Assembly (NCBI RefSeq): GCF_019456655.1
Contig: NZ_CP080332.1
Coordinates: 186,001 to 250,000, forward strand
Direction of reading: 5' to 3'
Source: Mycolicibacterium diernhoferi
Lineage (GTDB): Bacteria; Actinomycetota; Actinomycetes; Mycobacteriales; Mycobacteriaceae
Length of the DNA: 64,000 bases
Made by a program: the position numbers and the translations under genes. The notes beneath the pieces are model-generated. The model saw only the letters and a program-made list of their open reading frames with translations, was not told the DNA's origin and made no database searches. Shown one piece after another: positions 24,886 to 36,037 of the stretch; the stretch's first letter is position 1; each line of letters opens with the position of its first letter.

Positions 24886-27276
24886 ATGGCGGGTGGGCAT
24901 AGGTTGCCGAAAGGCGCCGAGAAGAATCGATCGGGCAAGGGTGGACGACGCGGTAACCATCGTGCCAAGACCGGCCGCCCGGAACCGTATGCCTGGCTCG
25001 GCGCGGGCGCGGTGACGCTCGGTCTGGGGGCTGCGCTGGCCGGTGGTACCGGCGTCGCTTACGCGGACGATGAGACCGGCGCGGGTGCCAACAGCCAATC
25101 CGACGGCTCTTCGGGCGCGCAGTCGTCCTCGGGATCCGGTGGTCAGCCTTCGAACGATCCGACCGCCGACTCGCCGAAGACGTCGCTCACCGACGAGGAC
25201 TCCACGACCGGGAGCGCCACCGGCACGGTGGGCGACGAGCTCACGAACCCGGACCCGAAGGACTCCGGCCCGATCGACGCCGACCCCGACACCCTCGGTG
25301 CGGAGGCTGAAGGAGAGGAGGTCGCCGCCCCCAAGAAGAACACCCGGTCCGGCCATCTCCGCGGCGCGAAATCTGGTTTGCAGAACCGGCTTTCGGTCGA
25401 GTCCACGGCCGGTGCGGAAACGACGTCCGCGGCAGCTGCCCCGACCGGCGCCGTGGCCGACAGCGCCCAGGTCGAGACGGAGACCGGTTCGGGCGCCCCC
25501 GAGGTCACCTCCTCGGTGCAGCGGGCCGCGACTATGCAGGCCGCCTCGCTCAGTGCCTCCAACGTGGCCGCGGCAGCCGAACCCGCGGCATCGCCGATCC
25601 CGAAGGCGATCGCGGTCCCCGTGTTGAAATTCGTCGGCGGGATCCTGAACCTGTTCGGGGTCAACACCAATTCGCCGCTGCCGCAACTGGATGTCGGACT
25701 GGCCGCGGCATGGACGTGGTTCCGTCAGTTGCAGACCGACTGGGGCGTGGCGCCACCGGTCGCCGGGGTGCCCTCGGCGACCGAGCCGGATCCGGACACC
25801 GGCGTGGTCACCGGCAACATCAACGCCTCCAACCAGGCCAATCTGCCGATGACCTACAAGGTGGCGATCGACCCGCTGCTGGGTGAGGTCGTCGTCGAGG
25901 CCAAGACCGGCGCGTACACCTACACGCCGTCCGAGGCGGCGCGCTTGGCGGCGATCGTGGCGCCCATCAGCGATATCTTCACCGTCACCGTGTCGAACGG
26001 GCTGGCGTCCAACTACGTGCTCGTCACCGTACCGATCGGCGCGGCCACCTCCGCCATCCCGAACGCCCCGACGTCGGTGTCGCAGAGCACGAACACCGCC
26101 ACCGGCCTGGTGACCGGACAGGTCGGCTCACCCGGCTGGTCGGGTCAGCCCCTCACCTACACCGTGCTCACCCCGACGGTCGGCGGCACGCTGAGCTTCG
26201 ACGAGACGACCGGCAACTACACGTATCAGCCCTCGGCGTTGTCGATGGCGCTCGCGAGCCTCGGCCTGGCGACCCCGGACTTCTTCACCGTGGTGGCCAA
26301 CAACGGTGCGATTCCCAGCCTTCCGGCCATCATCACGGTGCCGATCACCGCCATGGACGCGACGCCGACCGCGCCGGTGTCGGTGGCGCAAAGTACCAAT
26401 ACCGCAACAGGTTTGGTCACCGGCAGTGTGAGTTCGACGGATCCGGCCGGGCAGGCGCTGACCTACACGGTGATCACCTCGACACTGGGTGGGGCATTGA
26501 CGTTCAACAGCTCCACCGGCCAGTACTCCTACCAACCGTCGGCGACATCGATGGCGCTGGCCAGCCTCGGTATCGTGACCACCGACGCGTTCACGGTGGT
26601 CGCGACCAACGGGACGTTCATCAGTGTGCCGACGATCATCACGGTGCCGATCACCGCGGTGGATGCCAAGCCCAGCACGCCGGCGGCCGGGCCACTGACC
26701 ACCAATGCCGCATCGGGTTTGGTCACCGGGAGCGTGAGTTCGACGGATCCGGCCGGGCAACCGCTGACCTACACGGTGGTCACCTCGACGCTGGGCGGCA
26801 CGCTCACTCTCAATGCGGCCACCGGCGCGTTCACCTACACGCCGTCGGCGGCGGCCCGGGTGGCGGCGAGCGCCGGGGTCACCACCGACGTGTTCACGGT
26901 GGTCGCCACCAACGGCACCTTCACCAGTGGTCTAGCCACGATCACCGTGCCGATCGCGCCCAACCCGTCGCCGCCGAGTGCCCCGGTGAAGGGCAGTCAC
27001 ACGATCGATACCGGCAACGGCCGGGTGACGAGCTCGGTGTCATCGACCGATCCGGCCGGCCTGCCGCTGACCTATTCGGTCACCACCGGTGCGGTCAGCG
27101 GCACCGTGGTGATGAACTCGAACGGCAGCTTCACCTACACACCGACGGCTGCCGCTCGGGGAGCTTCGTGGGCCGCCGGCGGCCTGAACGACGTTTTCAC
27201 GGTGACGGTGTCCAACGGTTACACCTCCAACTTCGCCGTCATCACGGTGCCCATCAGCCCGAAGAGGCCGTTCTGA
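24886..27276 (+). CDS. Large exported protein with five Ig-like repeats
   Basis: The 796-residue precursor has a long basic N-terminus and a hydrophobic core at about residues 39-60 ending at AYADD, consistent with a signal peptide. A Ser/Asp/Pro-rich low-complexity part (residues 62-260) follows. From about residue 296, five tandem ~100-residue repeats form beta-sandwich modules like VCBS/cadherin-type domains, each holding GLVTG, PLTYTV, Y-x-Y-x-P and a closing ITVPI. No sortase or membrane anchor is seen at the C-terminus. It is likely secreted or wall-associated and could mediate adhesion or binding, which is inference. Confidence 0.78.
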   Translation: MAGGHRLPKGAEKNRSGKGGRRGNHRAKTGRPEPYAWLGAGAVTLGLGAALAGGTGVAYADDETGAGANSQSDGSSGAQSSSGSGGQPSNDPTADSPKTSLTDEDSTTGSATGTVGDELTNPDPKDSGPIDADPDTLGAEAEGEEVAAPKKNTRSGHLRGAKSGLQNRLSVESTAGAETTSAAAAPTGAVADSAQVETETGSGAPEVTSSVQRAATMQAASLSASNVAAAAEPAASPIPKAIAVPVLKFVGGILNLFGVNTNSPLPQLDVGLAAAWTWFRQLQTDWGVAPPVAGVPSATEPDPDTGVVTGNINASNQANLPMTYKVAIDPLLGEVVVEAKTGAYTYTPSEAARLAAIVAPISDIFTVTVSNGLASNYVLVTVPIGAATSAIPNAPTSVSQSTNTATGLVTGQVGSPGWSGQPLTYTVLTPTVGGTLSFDETTGNYTYQPSALSMALASLGLATPDFFTVVANNGAIPSLPAIITVPITAMDATPTAPVSVAQSTNTATGLVTGSVSSTDPAGQALTYTVITSTLGGALTFNSSTGQYSYQPSATSMALASLGIVTTDAFTVVATNGTFISVPTIITVPITAVDAKPSTPAAGPLTTNAASGLVTGSVSSTDPAGQPLTYTVVTSTLGGTLTLNAATGAFTYTPSAAARVAASAGVTTDVFTVVATNGTFTSGLATITVPIAPNPSPPSAPVKGSHTIDTGNGRVTSSVSSTDPAGLPLTYSVTTGAVSGTVVMNSNGSFTYTPTAAARGASWAAGGLNDVFTVTVSNGYTSNFAVITVPISPKRPF
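25771..27255 (+). repeat. Five tandem ~300-bp repeats encoding Ig-like modules
   Basis: The modules have a spacing close to 303 bases. Repeats 3 and 4 are the most alike at nucleotide level: GTGAGTTCGACGGATCCGGC occurs in both, at about 26429 and 26738. Repeats 1 and 5 are the most divergent. This gradient fits growth by internal duplication. Confidence 0.85.
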
Positions 27277-27286
27277 TCGATCCTGT

Positions 27287-27321
27287 CGGGCAGGTTCGGC
27301 CACTCCGGCCGAGCCTGCCCG
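27287..27321 (+). terminator. Hairpin terminator after the Ig-repeat gene
   Basis: Arms of 15 bases (CGGGCAGG-TT-CGGCC pairing with GGCCG-AG-CCTGCCCG) flank a five-base loop, starting 11 bases after the stop codon. There is no T-tract, as is common in mycobacteria. Confidence 0.65.
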
Positions 27322-27351
27322 TTCGGCATTCACGGTCGTTACCCTGAGCGC

Positions 27352-28020
27352 ATGCCGACCGAGATCACGGTGCGGGGCGCGTTCTCCGCATTCCACCCGC
27401 CCGAACGCGGGACCGTGCGCGCGAGCATCGCCTACGAGGGGCCGGACATGGGTTCGGTCTACGACCGGGTGGCCCACGATTTCGCCGCGGTGAAGGCCTC
27501 GGTCACCCGCCTGCAGGGCGGTGACCCGGCGCCGGTGACGTGGTGGTCGGCCGAGCAGCTACGCACCTGGTCGCAGCGGCCCTGGCACAAGGACGGTAAG
27601 CAATTGCCACTGGTGCACCACGCGAGCGTGGCGGTCGACGTGAAATTCCGCGACTTTGCGGCGTTGTCGCGGTGGGTGGGTGAGCACATCGCAGGCACCG
27701 CGGGATTCCGTGTGGCATCGGTCGATTGGGCACTCACCGCGGCCCGGCGGGAATCCCTGATCGCCGACGCGCGGACCCGCGCGGTGCGTGACGCACTGGC
27801 CCGGGCGCAGCAGTACGCCGACGCGCTGGACCTCGGCACGGTACGGCCGGTGGCCCTCGCCGACGCCGGAATGCTCGGGGCGGCACTGCAACCCGAAGGT
27901 GGCACCGGCGCGACGTTCCTGCGGGCGGCGGCCACCGCCGGTGGTGGCGGTGACGTCGAACTCATCCCGGAGGACATCGAGGTCGCCGCGACGGTGGACG
28001 CCCGCTTCCTGGCGGATTAA
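27352..28020 (+). CDS. SIMPL domain (DUF541) protein
   Basis: The 222-residue protein starts with the SIMPL pattern (residues 5-30: ITVRGAFSAFHPPERGTVRA) and has ARTRAVRDALARAQQYADAL in the second half, where the family's alanine-rich helix precedes a final strand. No signal peptide is present, unlike many Gram-negative members. The family lacks an agreed biochemical role. It overlaps the convergent lipase gene by four bases, so the two stops share sequence. Confidence 0.8.
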   Translation: MPTEITVRGAFSAFHPPERGTVRASIAYEGPDMGSVYDRVAHDFAAVKASVTRLQGGDPAPVTWWSAEQLRTWSQRPWHKDGKQLPLVHHASVAVDVKFRDFAALSRWVGEHIAGTAGFRVASVDWALTAARRESLIADARTRAVRDALARAQQYADALDLGTVRPVALADAGMLGAALQPEGGTGATFLRAAATAGGGGDVELIPEDIEVAATVDARFLAD

Positions 28021-29204
28021 CCGAAGGCGTTGCGCAGGAACGGCGTCGAATCGACCAGCGAGGCCAGCACCGTGCCGCTGTGATCCTCTTCGGGGTAGAT
28101 CTGCAGCTCGACGTCCTGATTGTTGGCGTCCAGCTGCTCGTAGAACGCCAGCGTCGAGGCCGGCGGCACGTCGCGGTCCAGCAGGCCCACGCCGAGGAAG
28201 ATCGGCCGGTCGTATCCGGACACCGGCGTCCCCATGAACTCGTCGAGCGCCTCGGCGATCCCCGGAATCGAGTTCAGCGGCGCATCGAACATGGCGGCCG
28301 GGCTCAGGTGCGCCAGTTCGTCGGTGAGCGGGTGCACGCACACCGTCTCGGCGCGCGCCGCCGCGTTCAGGCCGGCCGGGGAGAGCACCCGGTTGACGTC
28401 CAGGTCGGGCCGGGCCTCCCGCAGCGCCGCGAGGATGTAGGCGGTGTAGGCGTTGGCGACCGGACCCAACTCGGGCAACTGCAGATCCGGGCCGGCCTGC
28501 GCGACGAACTTCTGGATGTTGGCCGGGGTGCCGGTGGCGACCACGCCGCGGTAGTCCAGTCCGCTGCCCTGGCTGAATTCGGTTGCCCAGCGCGCACTGG
28601 ACACCGCCGCGCCACCGCCCTGGGACTGCCCGACGATGGCCCACTTCGGGGACAGCGCGATATCCATCCGGTGGGCGGCGATCACCGAGTCGATGACGCC
28701 GTGTGCGGTGGTCACGCTGTTGAGGTAGCTCATCAGCCCGGGGGTGCCCAGTCCGGCGTAGTCACTGGCGACGATCACGTAACCCTGGTCCAGCCAGTGC
28801 GTCAGGTACTCGTTGTCGCGGGGGGTGCGCGGCAGCGCCGACGGGGTGCAGTCGTCGCCCAGGCCGACGGTGCCGTGCGCCCACGCGATCACCGGGTAGC
28901 CGCCGGCCGGCGCGGGGGCGTGCGGGACGAACACCGCCGCGGTGCTCACCGCGGGCGCGCCGTGCTGGTCGGTGGTCGAGTACAGGATGCGGTAGGCCGC
29001 GCCCGCGCCGGCGACCGACAATTCCGGTGCCAGCGGCACGGTGTCGATCAACGTGCCGGCCGCCGGGATCGGTCCGCTGTAGAAGCGGGCGTCCAGACCG
29101 GACCAGTTCGGCGCGGCGGCGGCCTGCGCGAGGCCGGGGACGGCGAGTACAACCGCCAGGACAACCAACAGGGTGGCGCGCAGCGCGCGTCGGAGACCGA
29201 ACAT
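28017..29204 (-). CDS. Secreted lipase (LIP family, alpha/beta hydrolase)
   Basis: The 395-residue precursor has a signal peptide (residues 1-30, hydrophobic VVLAVVLAVPGLAQAAAA). The nucleophile elbow is GQSQGGGA, the N-terminal part has PVIAWAHGTVGLGDDCTPS, and the Asp/His pair lies near PIFLGVGLLDRDVPPAS and EDHSG. This matches the fungal-type secretory lipase family that mycobacteria use on triacylglycerols or wax-like lipids. The ATG at 29204 puts the signal peptide at the N-terminus; the longer frame has no ribosome binding signal. Confidence 0.84.
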   Translation of the reverse strand: MFGLRRALRATLLVVLAVVLAVPGLAQAAAAPNWSGLDARFYSGPIPAAGTLIDTVPLAPELSVAGAGAAYRILYSTTDQHGAPAVSTAAVFVPHAPAPAGGYPVIAWAHGTVGLGDDCTPSALPRTPRDNEYLTHWLDQGYVIVASDYAGLGTPGLMSYLNSVTTAHGVIDSVIAAHRMDIALSPKWAIVGQSQGGGAAVSSARWATEFSQGSGLDYRGVVATGTPANIQKFVAQAGPDLQLPELGPVANAYTAYILAALREARPDLDVNRVLSPAGLNAAARAETVCVHPLTDELAHLSPAAMFDAPLNSIPGIAEALDEFMGTPVSGYDRPIFLGVGLLDRDVPPASTLAFYEQLDANNQDVELQIYPEEDHSGTVLASLVDSTPFLRNAFG

Positions 29205-29344
29205 GCCCGCAACCTTAAGCCCGCCGGATTTCCGGGCGGAAACCGCTCGACGGGATCTGCCGTCGCCCGGTGCGCTTTCGAGATACGTTCGGGGGAGGCC
29301 GGTTACGAACGCGTCCACGCACCGGACGCACCGCGATGCTTATC

Positions 29345-29372
29345 TTGACTAATTCCAGAAAACGGGCATACT
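29345..29372 (+). promoter_or_regulatory. furA-katG promoter with overlapping FurA site
   Basis: A -35 of TTGACT (29345-29350) and a -10 of CATACT (29367-29372) are 16 bases apart. The GTG of furA begins six bases after the -10, so the transcript is leaderless or nearly so. The AT-rich TTGACTAATTCCAGAAAA stretch resembles the M. tuberculosis furA promoter, where FurA is known to bind over the -35. Confidence 0.75.
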
Positions 29373-29378
29373 GGCTGG

Positions 29379-29816
29379 GTGACCACGACAGCGGACTTTG
29401 CGCAGATGCTGCGGGAAGTCTCGCTACGCGTGACGCGACCCCGGCTGGCGGTGCTCGGCGCCGTAGCCGCACACCCGCATGCCGATACCGATGCGGTGAT
29501 CCGCGCGGTGCGCACCGATCTGCCCGACGTGTCGCATCAGACCGTCTACGACTCGCTCAATGCGTTGACCGCGGCAGGCCTGGTGCGTCGCATCCAGCCG
29601 TCCGGTTCGGTGGCTCGCTACGAGTCACGGGTCGGGGACAACCACCACCACGTCGTGTGTCGGGCGTGCGGGGTGATCGCCGATGTCGATTGCGCGGTCG
29701 GGGCGGCCCCCTGCCTGACCGCCTCCGATGATCTCGGGTTCACGATCGACGAAGCCGAGGTCATCTACTGGGGCCTGTGCCCCGATTGTGCTACCGCACA
29801 GAGTTTTTCGCAGTAA
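29379..29816 (+). CDS. furA: Ferric uptake regulator family repressor FurA
   Basis: The 145-residue protein has the Fur winged helix (SLRVTRPRLAVLGAV, DVSHQTVYDSLNALTAAGLV) and a dimer/metal domain with GDNHHHVVCRACGVIADVDC and a closing CPDC pair. In mycobacteria FurA represses its own operon with katG and loses DNA binding on oxidation, so peroxide induces catalase. The GTG start sits at the predicted transcript end. katG follows after 36 bases with no promoter evident, so the two form an operon. Confidence 0.94.
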   Translation: MTTTADFAQMLREVSLRVTRPRLAVLGAVAAHPHADTDAVIRAVRTDLPDVSHQTVYDSLNALTAAGLVRRIQPSGSVARYESRVGDNHHHVVCRACGVIADVDCAVGAAPCLTASDDLGFTIDEAEVIYWGLCPDCATAQSFSQ

Positions 29817-32069
<2,253 letters not shown>

Positions 32070-32085
32070 TTCTGCAGCCCTCATT

Positions 32086-32118
32086 CCAGGCCGGTCCCCA
32101 ATCGGGGGGCCGGCCTGG
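32086..32118 (+). terminator. Hairpin terminator after katG
   Basis: Arms of about 14 bases (CCAGGCCGGTCCCC pairing with GGGGG-CCGGCCTGG, one G-T pair) enclose a four-base loop and begin 17 bases after the katG stop. No T-tract follows. Confidence 0.75.
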
Positions 32119-32210
32119 ATGTGGTTTGGGGGTGGTCCTCACCGCGCGCCGAACGCGAACGAGATCGTCGATGAAGGACGATTCGCGCGATGTTCTCGAC
32201 GTCCGAGAGG

Positions 32211-33149
32211 CTAGTGAGCCTTCTTCTTGCCGAACGGCAGCAGGTGCACGATCACCGCGACCACGGCGCCGATCGTCAGGCCGAGAATCGCCGAGATGCC
32301 GGTGTTCACGACCCAGCCGATGCCGCCCTCGGCGAAGCCCACGGCGTGCGCAACCCAATGCTCGGCGTCGTGCACCAGGTCATACGGCGGCCGCAGACCG
32401 GCTTCGTAGCTCTGCGCGAGCAGGATGTGCCCACCCACCCAGAGCATCGCCACCGTGCCGATGATCGACAGTGCGGACAGCACCCGGGGCATCGCGGACA
32501 CCAGTCCGCGGCCGAACTTCTGCGCGAAGGCCGATGACCGCTGGGCCAGCGCCAGACCGGCGTCGTCCATCTTCACGATCAGGGCCACCACGCCGTACAC
32601 CGCGGCGGTGATGACGATGGCCACGACGACCAGGCTGGCGAGCCGCAACCAGAACGTCTGGTTCGCGACCTCGTTGAGCGCGATCACCATGATCTCGGCG
32701 GACAGGATGAAGTCGGTGCGAATCGCGCTGGACGTCATCGTCTTCTCGACGTCCCCGCCCGCGACCACGGCCGGCGCGGCGTGCCCGTCATCGCCTGAGA
32801 TCCAGCCCCATACCTTCTCCGCACCCTCGAAGCAGAGGAACGTCGCGCCCGCCATCAGCAGGTAGGGCAACGCCCACGGCGCGAAGATGCTCAGCAGCAG
32901 GGCCGCGGGCAGGATGAACACCAGCTTGTTGCGCAGCGAGCCGATCGCGATGCGCTTGATCATCGGCAGTTCGCGGGAGGCGCTGATGCCCTGCACGTAC
33001 TGCGGGGTCACCGCGGTGTCGTCGATGACGACGCCCGCGGCCTTCACGGTGGCCTTGCCCGCTGCGGCGCCGATGTCGTCGATCGATGCGGCGGCCAGGC
33101 GGGCGAGGACGGCGACGTCGTCGAGGAGTCCGAACAGCCCTGCGCTCAT
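32211..33149 (-). CDS. DUF808 inner-membrane protein
   Basis: The 312-residue product opens MSAGLFGLLDDVAVLARLAA, the strongly conserved start of DUF808 (YedI-like) proteins, and includes DDTAVTPQYVQG and GAEKVWGW. About six to seven membrane segments follow. The family's function is unknown. The ATG at 33149 is used because the family start is so well conserved; the longer frame adds unrelated sequence. It ends about 90 bases beyond the katG terminator on the opposite strand. Confidence 0.88.
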   Translation of the reverse strand: MSAGLFGLLDDVAVLARLAAASIDDIGAAAGKATVKAAGVVIDDTAVTPQYVQGISASRELPMIKRIAIGSLRNKLVFILPAALLLSIFAPWALPYLLMAGATFLCFEGAEKVWGWISGDDGHAAPAVVAGGDVEKTMTSSAIRTDFILSAEIMVIALNEVANQTFWLRLASLVVVAIVITAAVYGVVALIVKMDDAGLALAQRSSAFAQKFGRGLVSAMPRVLSALSIIGTVAMLWVGGHILLAQSYEAGLRPPYDLVHDAEHWVAHAVGFAEGGIGWVVNTGISAILGLTIGAVVAVIVHLLPFGKKKAH

Positions 33150-33237
33150 GTACCGCAGGCTAGCGGGTTCCCGGCGGGGATGATGCGTTCGGCGCTGCGC
33201 CGCCGGTAGAGGCGCCGGGGTCTGATATCCATTGATC

Positions 33238-33741
33238 ATGGGAACCAATCAGCGCGCCAAGATCGTGATGTCCGATGACGAGATCACCGAGTTCATCGAG
33301 CGCAGCCGCACCGCCACCATGGCGACCGTGCTGCCCGACGGCCGGCCCCATCTGGTGGCCATGTGGTACGCGCTGATCGACGGTGAGATCTGGTTCGAGA
33401 CGAAGGCCAAATCGCAGAAGGCGGTCAACCTGCGCCGCGACCCCACCGTCACCGTGATGATCGAGGACGGTCTGACCTACGACACGCTGCGCGGGGTGTC
33501 CATCGACGGCACCGCGGAGATCGTCGACGACCCGGAGACCAACCTGCGGGTCGGCATCAGCGTCTGGGAGCGCTACACCGGGCCCTACACCGACGAGATG
33601 AAGCCCTTCGTCGAGCAGATGATGAACAACCGGGTCTGTGTCCGGGTGGTGCCGAGCCGCATCCGCAGCTGGGACCACCGCAAGCTGGGCATGCCCGCGA
33701 TGCCGGTCGGCGGGAACACCGCGCAGTATCTCGATCAGTGA
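33238..33741 (+). CDS. PPOX/FDOR-type F420 or FMN-dependent protein
   Basis: The 167-residue protein is a split barrel of the pyridoxamine 5'-phosphate oxidase-like class: ITEFIERSRTATMATVLPDG, RPHLVAMWYALIDGEIWFET, KAKSQKAVNLRRDPTVTVMI. The K-x-x-N-x-x-R-D-P segment is typical of the mycobacterial FDOR-B enzymes that use deazaflavin F420. Cofactor choice is inferred from family resemblance, and the substrate is unknown. It overlaps the convergent thioesterase gene by seven bases. Confidence 0.8.
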   Translation: MGTNQRAKIVMSDDEITEFIERSRTATMATVLPDGRPHLVAMWYALIDGEIWFETKAKSQKAVNLRRDPTVTVMIEDGLTYDTLRGVSIDGTAEIVDDPETNLRVGISVWERYTGPYTDEMKPFVEQMMNNRVCVRVVPSRIRSWDHRKLGMPAMPVGGNTAQYLDQ

Positions 33742-34529
33742 TCCCGGGGGGCGAACCCCGGGCTCAACAACGCGGTGGCCATTCCGCTGCCGATCGGGCC
33801 GGACCGGTCGAACAGCGTCGCCGTACCCGTCGCCACGCCGGCGTCGCTGTAATGGGTCAACGCGGACAGGCCGATGTCGGTGCTTTCCGGTAGCCGGCTC
33901 AGCGTCAGGGTGTAGTCGGCGTTGATGTAGACCAGGCCGCCGGGGCCGAAATGGGTCAGCGAGCTGACCACATCGCCGGCCATGGCGGCCCGGGTGAACG
34001 GTGTCATCGGCTGACCGGCGACCAGCGGGGTGACGTTGTGCACCCAGATGTGTTTGGGGCCGGTGTGCCGCCAGGCGCTCAGATCGATACTGCTGCCCGC
34101 GCCGTGGGCCACCAGTTCCATCGGCGTACCGCTGCCCACGTGCTGATCGCCGGGTGGGTCCGGGATGGGCACCGGTGCGGTCCAGATGTCGGTAGGCCCG
34201 TCCGGGCCGCGGCGCAGCTGCACCACACTGGCGCGGGCGACCATGGCACCGTCCTGAATCGCATGGGCGTCAACGACTTTGATGCGACGTCCGGCCCGGA
34301 TGGTTTCGGTGCGCAGGATCAGCGGTGCCAGTGCCGCCGGGCGGAACAGGTCGACGGTCAGCCTGGCGGGCTGCAACTCGGGGTCGCCGTGCTCGCGGTC
34401 GAGGACGAATCCCAGTAGCCCGCCCAGCACGTTGCCGCTGATGGTCGCGCCCCACGGCCCCTTGGCGATGGCGGTGGGGGCGAAGGTGTCACCGTCGGCG
34501 ATGAAGTAGGCCGTCGGTGTCGCGTTCAC
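33735..34529 (-). CDS. Acyl-CoA thioesterase-like double hotdog protein
   Basis: The 264-residue protein has two hotdog-like halves as in TesB-type thioesterases: GPWGATISGNVLGGLLGFVL and PARLTVDLFRPAAL in the first, and HFGPGGLVYINADYTLTLSR in the second. Such enzymes hydrolyse acyl-CoA. Catalytic residues are not firmly placed. Its start overlaps the GNAT gene's end by four bases, so at least two and probably three genes (pirin, GNAT, thioesterase) are co-transcribed. Confidence 0.7.
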   Translation of the reverse strand: MNATPTAYFIADGDTFAPTAIAKGPWGATISGNVLGGLLGFVLDREHGDPELQPARLTVDLFRPAALAPLILRTETIRAGRRIKVVDAHAIQDGAMVARASVVQLRRGPDGPTDIWTAPVPIPDPPGDQHVGSGTPMELVAHGAGSSIDLSAWRHTGPKHIWVHNVTPLVAGQPMTPFTRAAMAGDVVSSLTHFGPGGLVYINADYTLTLSRLPESTDIGLSALTHYSDAGVATGTATLFDRSGPIGSGMATALLSPGFAPRDH

Positions 34530-34819
34530 CCTTGGTACTCGGGGTGTTTGGCGATGTACTGGGTGACCATCGAGCAGTGCGAGGCGATCCGCAGGCCCGA
34601 TTCGCGGGCTGCGGCCAGCGCGTCGGCCACCAGGATGGTGGCCAGACCGCGCCCGCCGAACGCGGGGTCGACCTCGGTGTGGGTGAAGGTGCGCACACCG
34701 TCTCGGTCATAGAAGTCGATCAGGCCCACCTGCTCGCCTTCGACGGAGATGGTGAACTGGTCGTCGCCGGCGCGCACGACTGCCTGGGCGCCGGTCTTGT
34801 CGGTGTGCTTATCGGCCAC
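34526..34819 (-). CDS. Small GNAT (YjdJ/GtnAT-like) N-acetyltransferase
   Basis: The 97-residue protein is a minimal GNAT fold: EGEQVGLIDFYDRDGVRTFT, then HTEVDPAFGGRGLATILVAD with the acetyl-CoA pyrophosphate loop (R/Q-x-x-G-x-G/A as GGRGLA), and CSMVTQYIAKHPEYQG, the usual end of this subfamily. The acceptor is unknown. It overlaps the pirin gene by 11 bases and the thioesterase gene by four. Confidence 0.85.
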   Translation of the reverse strand: MADKHTDKTGAQAVVRAGDDQFTISVEGEQVGLIDFYDRDGVRTFTHTEVDPAFGGRGLATILVADALAAARESGLRIASHCSMVTQYIAKHPEYQG

Positions 34820-35768
34820 GAGGTTTGAGCCTAGCGTTGGGCAACGCCGGTGCGGGGAGTCGGGGGACGGCGCCGGTGTATCCGGTCACCGACCCGAATC
34901 TGTCGTCGCCGGCCTGCCAGCGGTCGCGGTACTCGGCGATCTCGTCGTGGGTGCGGCCGACGAAGTTCCACCACATCAGCAGTGCCTCCCCGAACGGGGG
35001 ACCGCCCAACAGGACCATCCGGGCCGGTGCGGGGCCGCGGTTGACGATCTCCAGCCGTTGGCAGCCGGGGGACTGATACGCCAGATCACCGCGCTGCAGC
35101 ACGGTGCCCCCGAACTCGACATCGCCGTCATCGAGCAGCAGCCCGTGCTCGAAGGCCGGGTCCACGTCCAGCGCGGCCGCGGTATACGGGTCCACATCGA
35201 CCTGGGCGCCCAGCAGCGGGGTGAAGGTGTGCACCGGGGAGCGGCTGCCGGCCAGCTCGCCGAGGAACACCCGCAGGGTGGCGCCGTCGGCGCGGGCGAT
35301 CTGCGGCACGTGATGCGCGAAATCCCGGGCGGTGTGGCGGTCGGCATCGGGCAGCGCGACCCACAGCTGCACCCCGTGCAACACGGCCGCCGCCGGGGTG
35401 GACACCTCCGAATGGCAGATACCGGCGCCGGCGGTCATCAGGTTGAGCTCGCCCGGGCGCACCATCGCGTGCACGCCGTTACTGTCTCGGTGTTCGATCT
35501 CGCCGGCGAAAAGCCAACTGACGGTCTGCAATCCGGTGTGCGGGTGGGGCGGGACGTCCATTCCGGCGCGGTCGCGGACGTCATGGGGCCCGTAGTGGTC
35601 GGCGAAGCACCACGCGCCGATCATCGAGCGTTGTCTGGCCGGAAGTGTCCGGCGCACCGACATCGCCCTCGGGCCGCCGAGCGGAACGTCGCGGGCGGGT
35701 AGAACACCGGTGAAACGCGATGCCCGACAATCGACTTCGTCCGGATCAGGATCCACGTTGCTCACCAT
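34809..35768 (-). CDS. Pirin-family protein
   Basis: The 319-residue bicupin shows the pirin signature: GAWCFADHYGP, MDVPPHPHTGLQTVSWLFAG, EIEHRDSNG, MTAGAGICHSE. The two His in HPHTG, with the later His and Glu, form the metal site of the N-terminal cupin. Bacterial pirins may act as quercetin dioxygenases or as redox co-regulators, and which applies here is unknown. The ATG at 35768 gives the normal length. It is the first gene of the pirin-GNAT-thioesterase unit. Confidence 0.9.
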   Translation of the reverse strand: MVSNVDPDPDEVDCRASRFTGVLPARDVPLGGPRAMSVRRTLPARQRSMIGAWCFADHYGPHDVRDRAGMDVPPHPHTGLQTVSWLFAGEIEHRDSNGVHAMVRPGELNLMTAGAGICHSEVSTPAAAVLHGVQLWVALPDADRHTARDFAHHVPQIARADGATLRVFLGELAGSRSPVHTFTPLLGAQVDVDPYTAAALDVDPAFEHGLLLDDGDVEFGGTVLQRGDLAYQSPGCQRLEIVNRGPAPARMVLLGGPPFGEALLMWWNFVGRTHDEIAEYRDRWQAGDDRFGSVTGYTGAVPRLPAPALPNARLKPRGR

Positions 35769-35988
35769 GCCGATAGTAGACGCAGGGACGGTGTCGGCAT
35801 GTCGCCTCTGGCGCAAGTGGTCGCTCGCAGCGACGATTTTCTAGTTGGTCCCCGGGGCATGACCGACACCGTCGATCTACTCAACCCGGGCGTGAGTGGA
35901 TGTATTCCGGTGCCGATGCGGTGAGCAGCGCCACCCCGGCGCCGGTCAAAATTGACTCTCCCGGAAGGGAGGGCCGCACGGTCGGGGT

Positions 35989-36032
35989 GCCGCCCCCGCT
36001 GCCGGCCCCTCGAAAACGGCAGCGAGGGCGGC
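35989..36032 (-). terminator. Long hairpin downstream of whiB6
   Basis: Two 16-base arms (35989-36004 and 36017-36032, one mismatch) enclose a 12-base loop, starting six bases past the whiB6 stop. No T-tract follows in either direction, so it could also protect the 3' end of the transcript. The rest of 35769-36037 shows no convincing gene, only a 21-codon frame at 35859-35924. Confidence 0.65.
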
Positions 36033-36037
36033 CCGTA

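Noticed and set aside
35859..35924. A 21-codon ORF (start MTDTVDLLNPGV) between pirin and whiB6
   Set aside because: No ribosome binding site precedes it, it is very short, and nothing similar was recognised. It may be a chance frame or a gene remnant.
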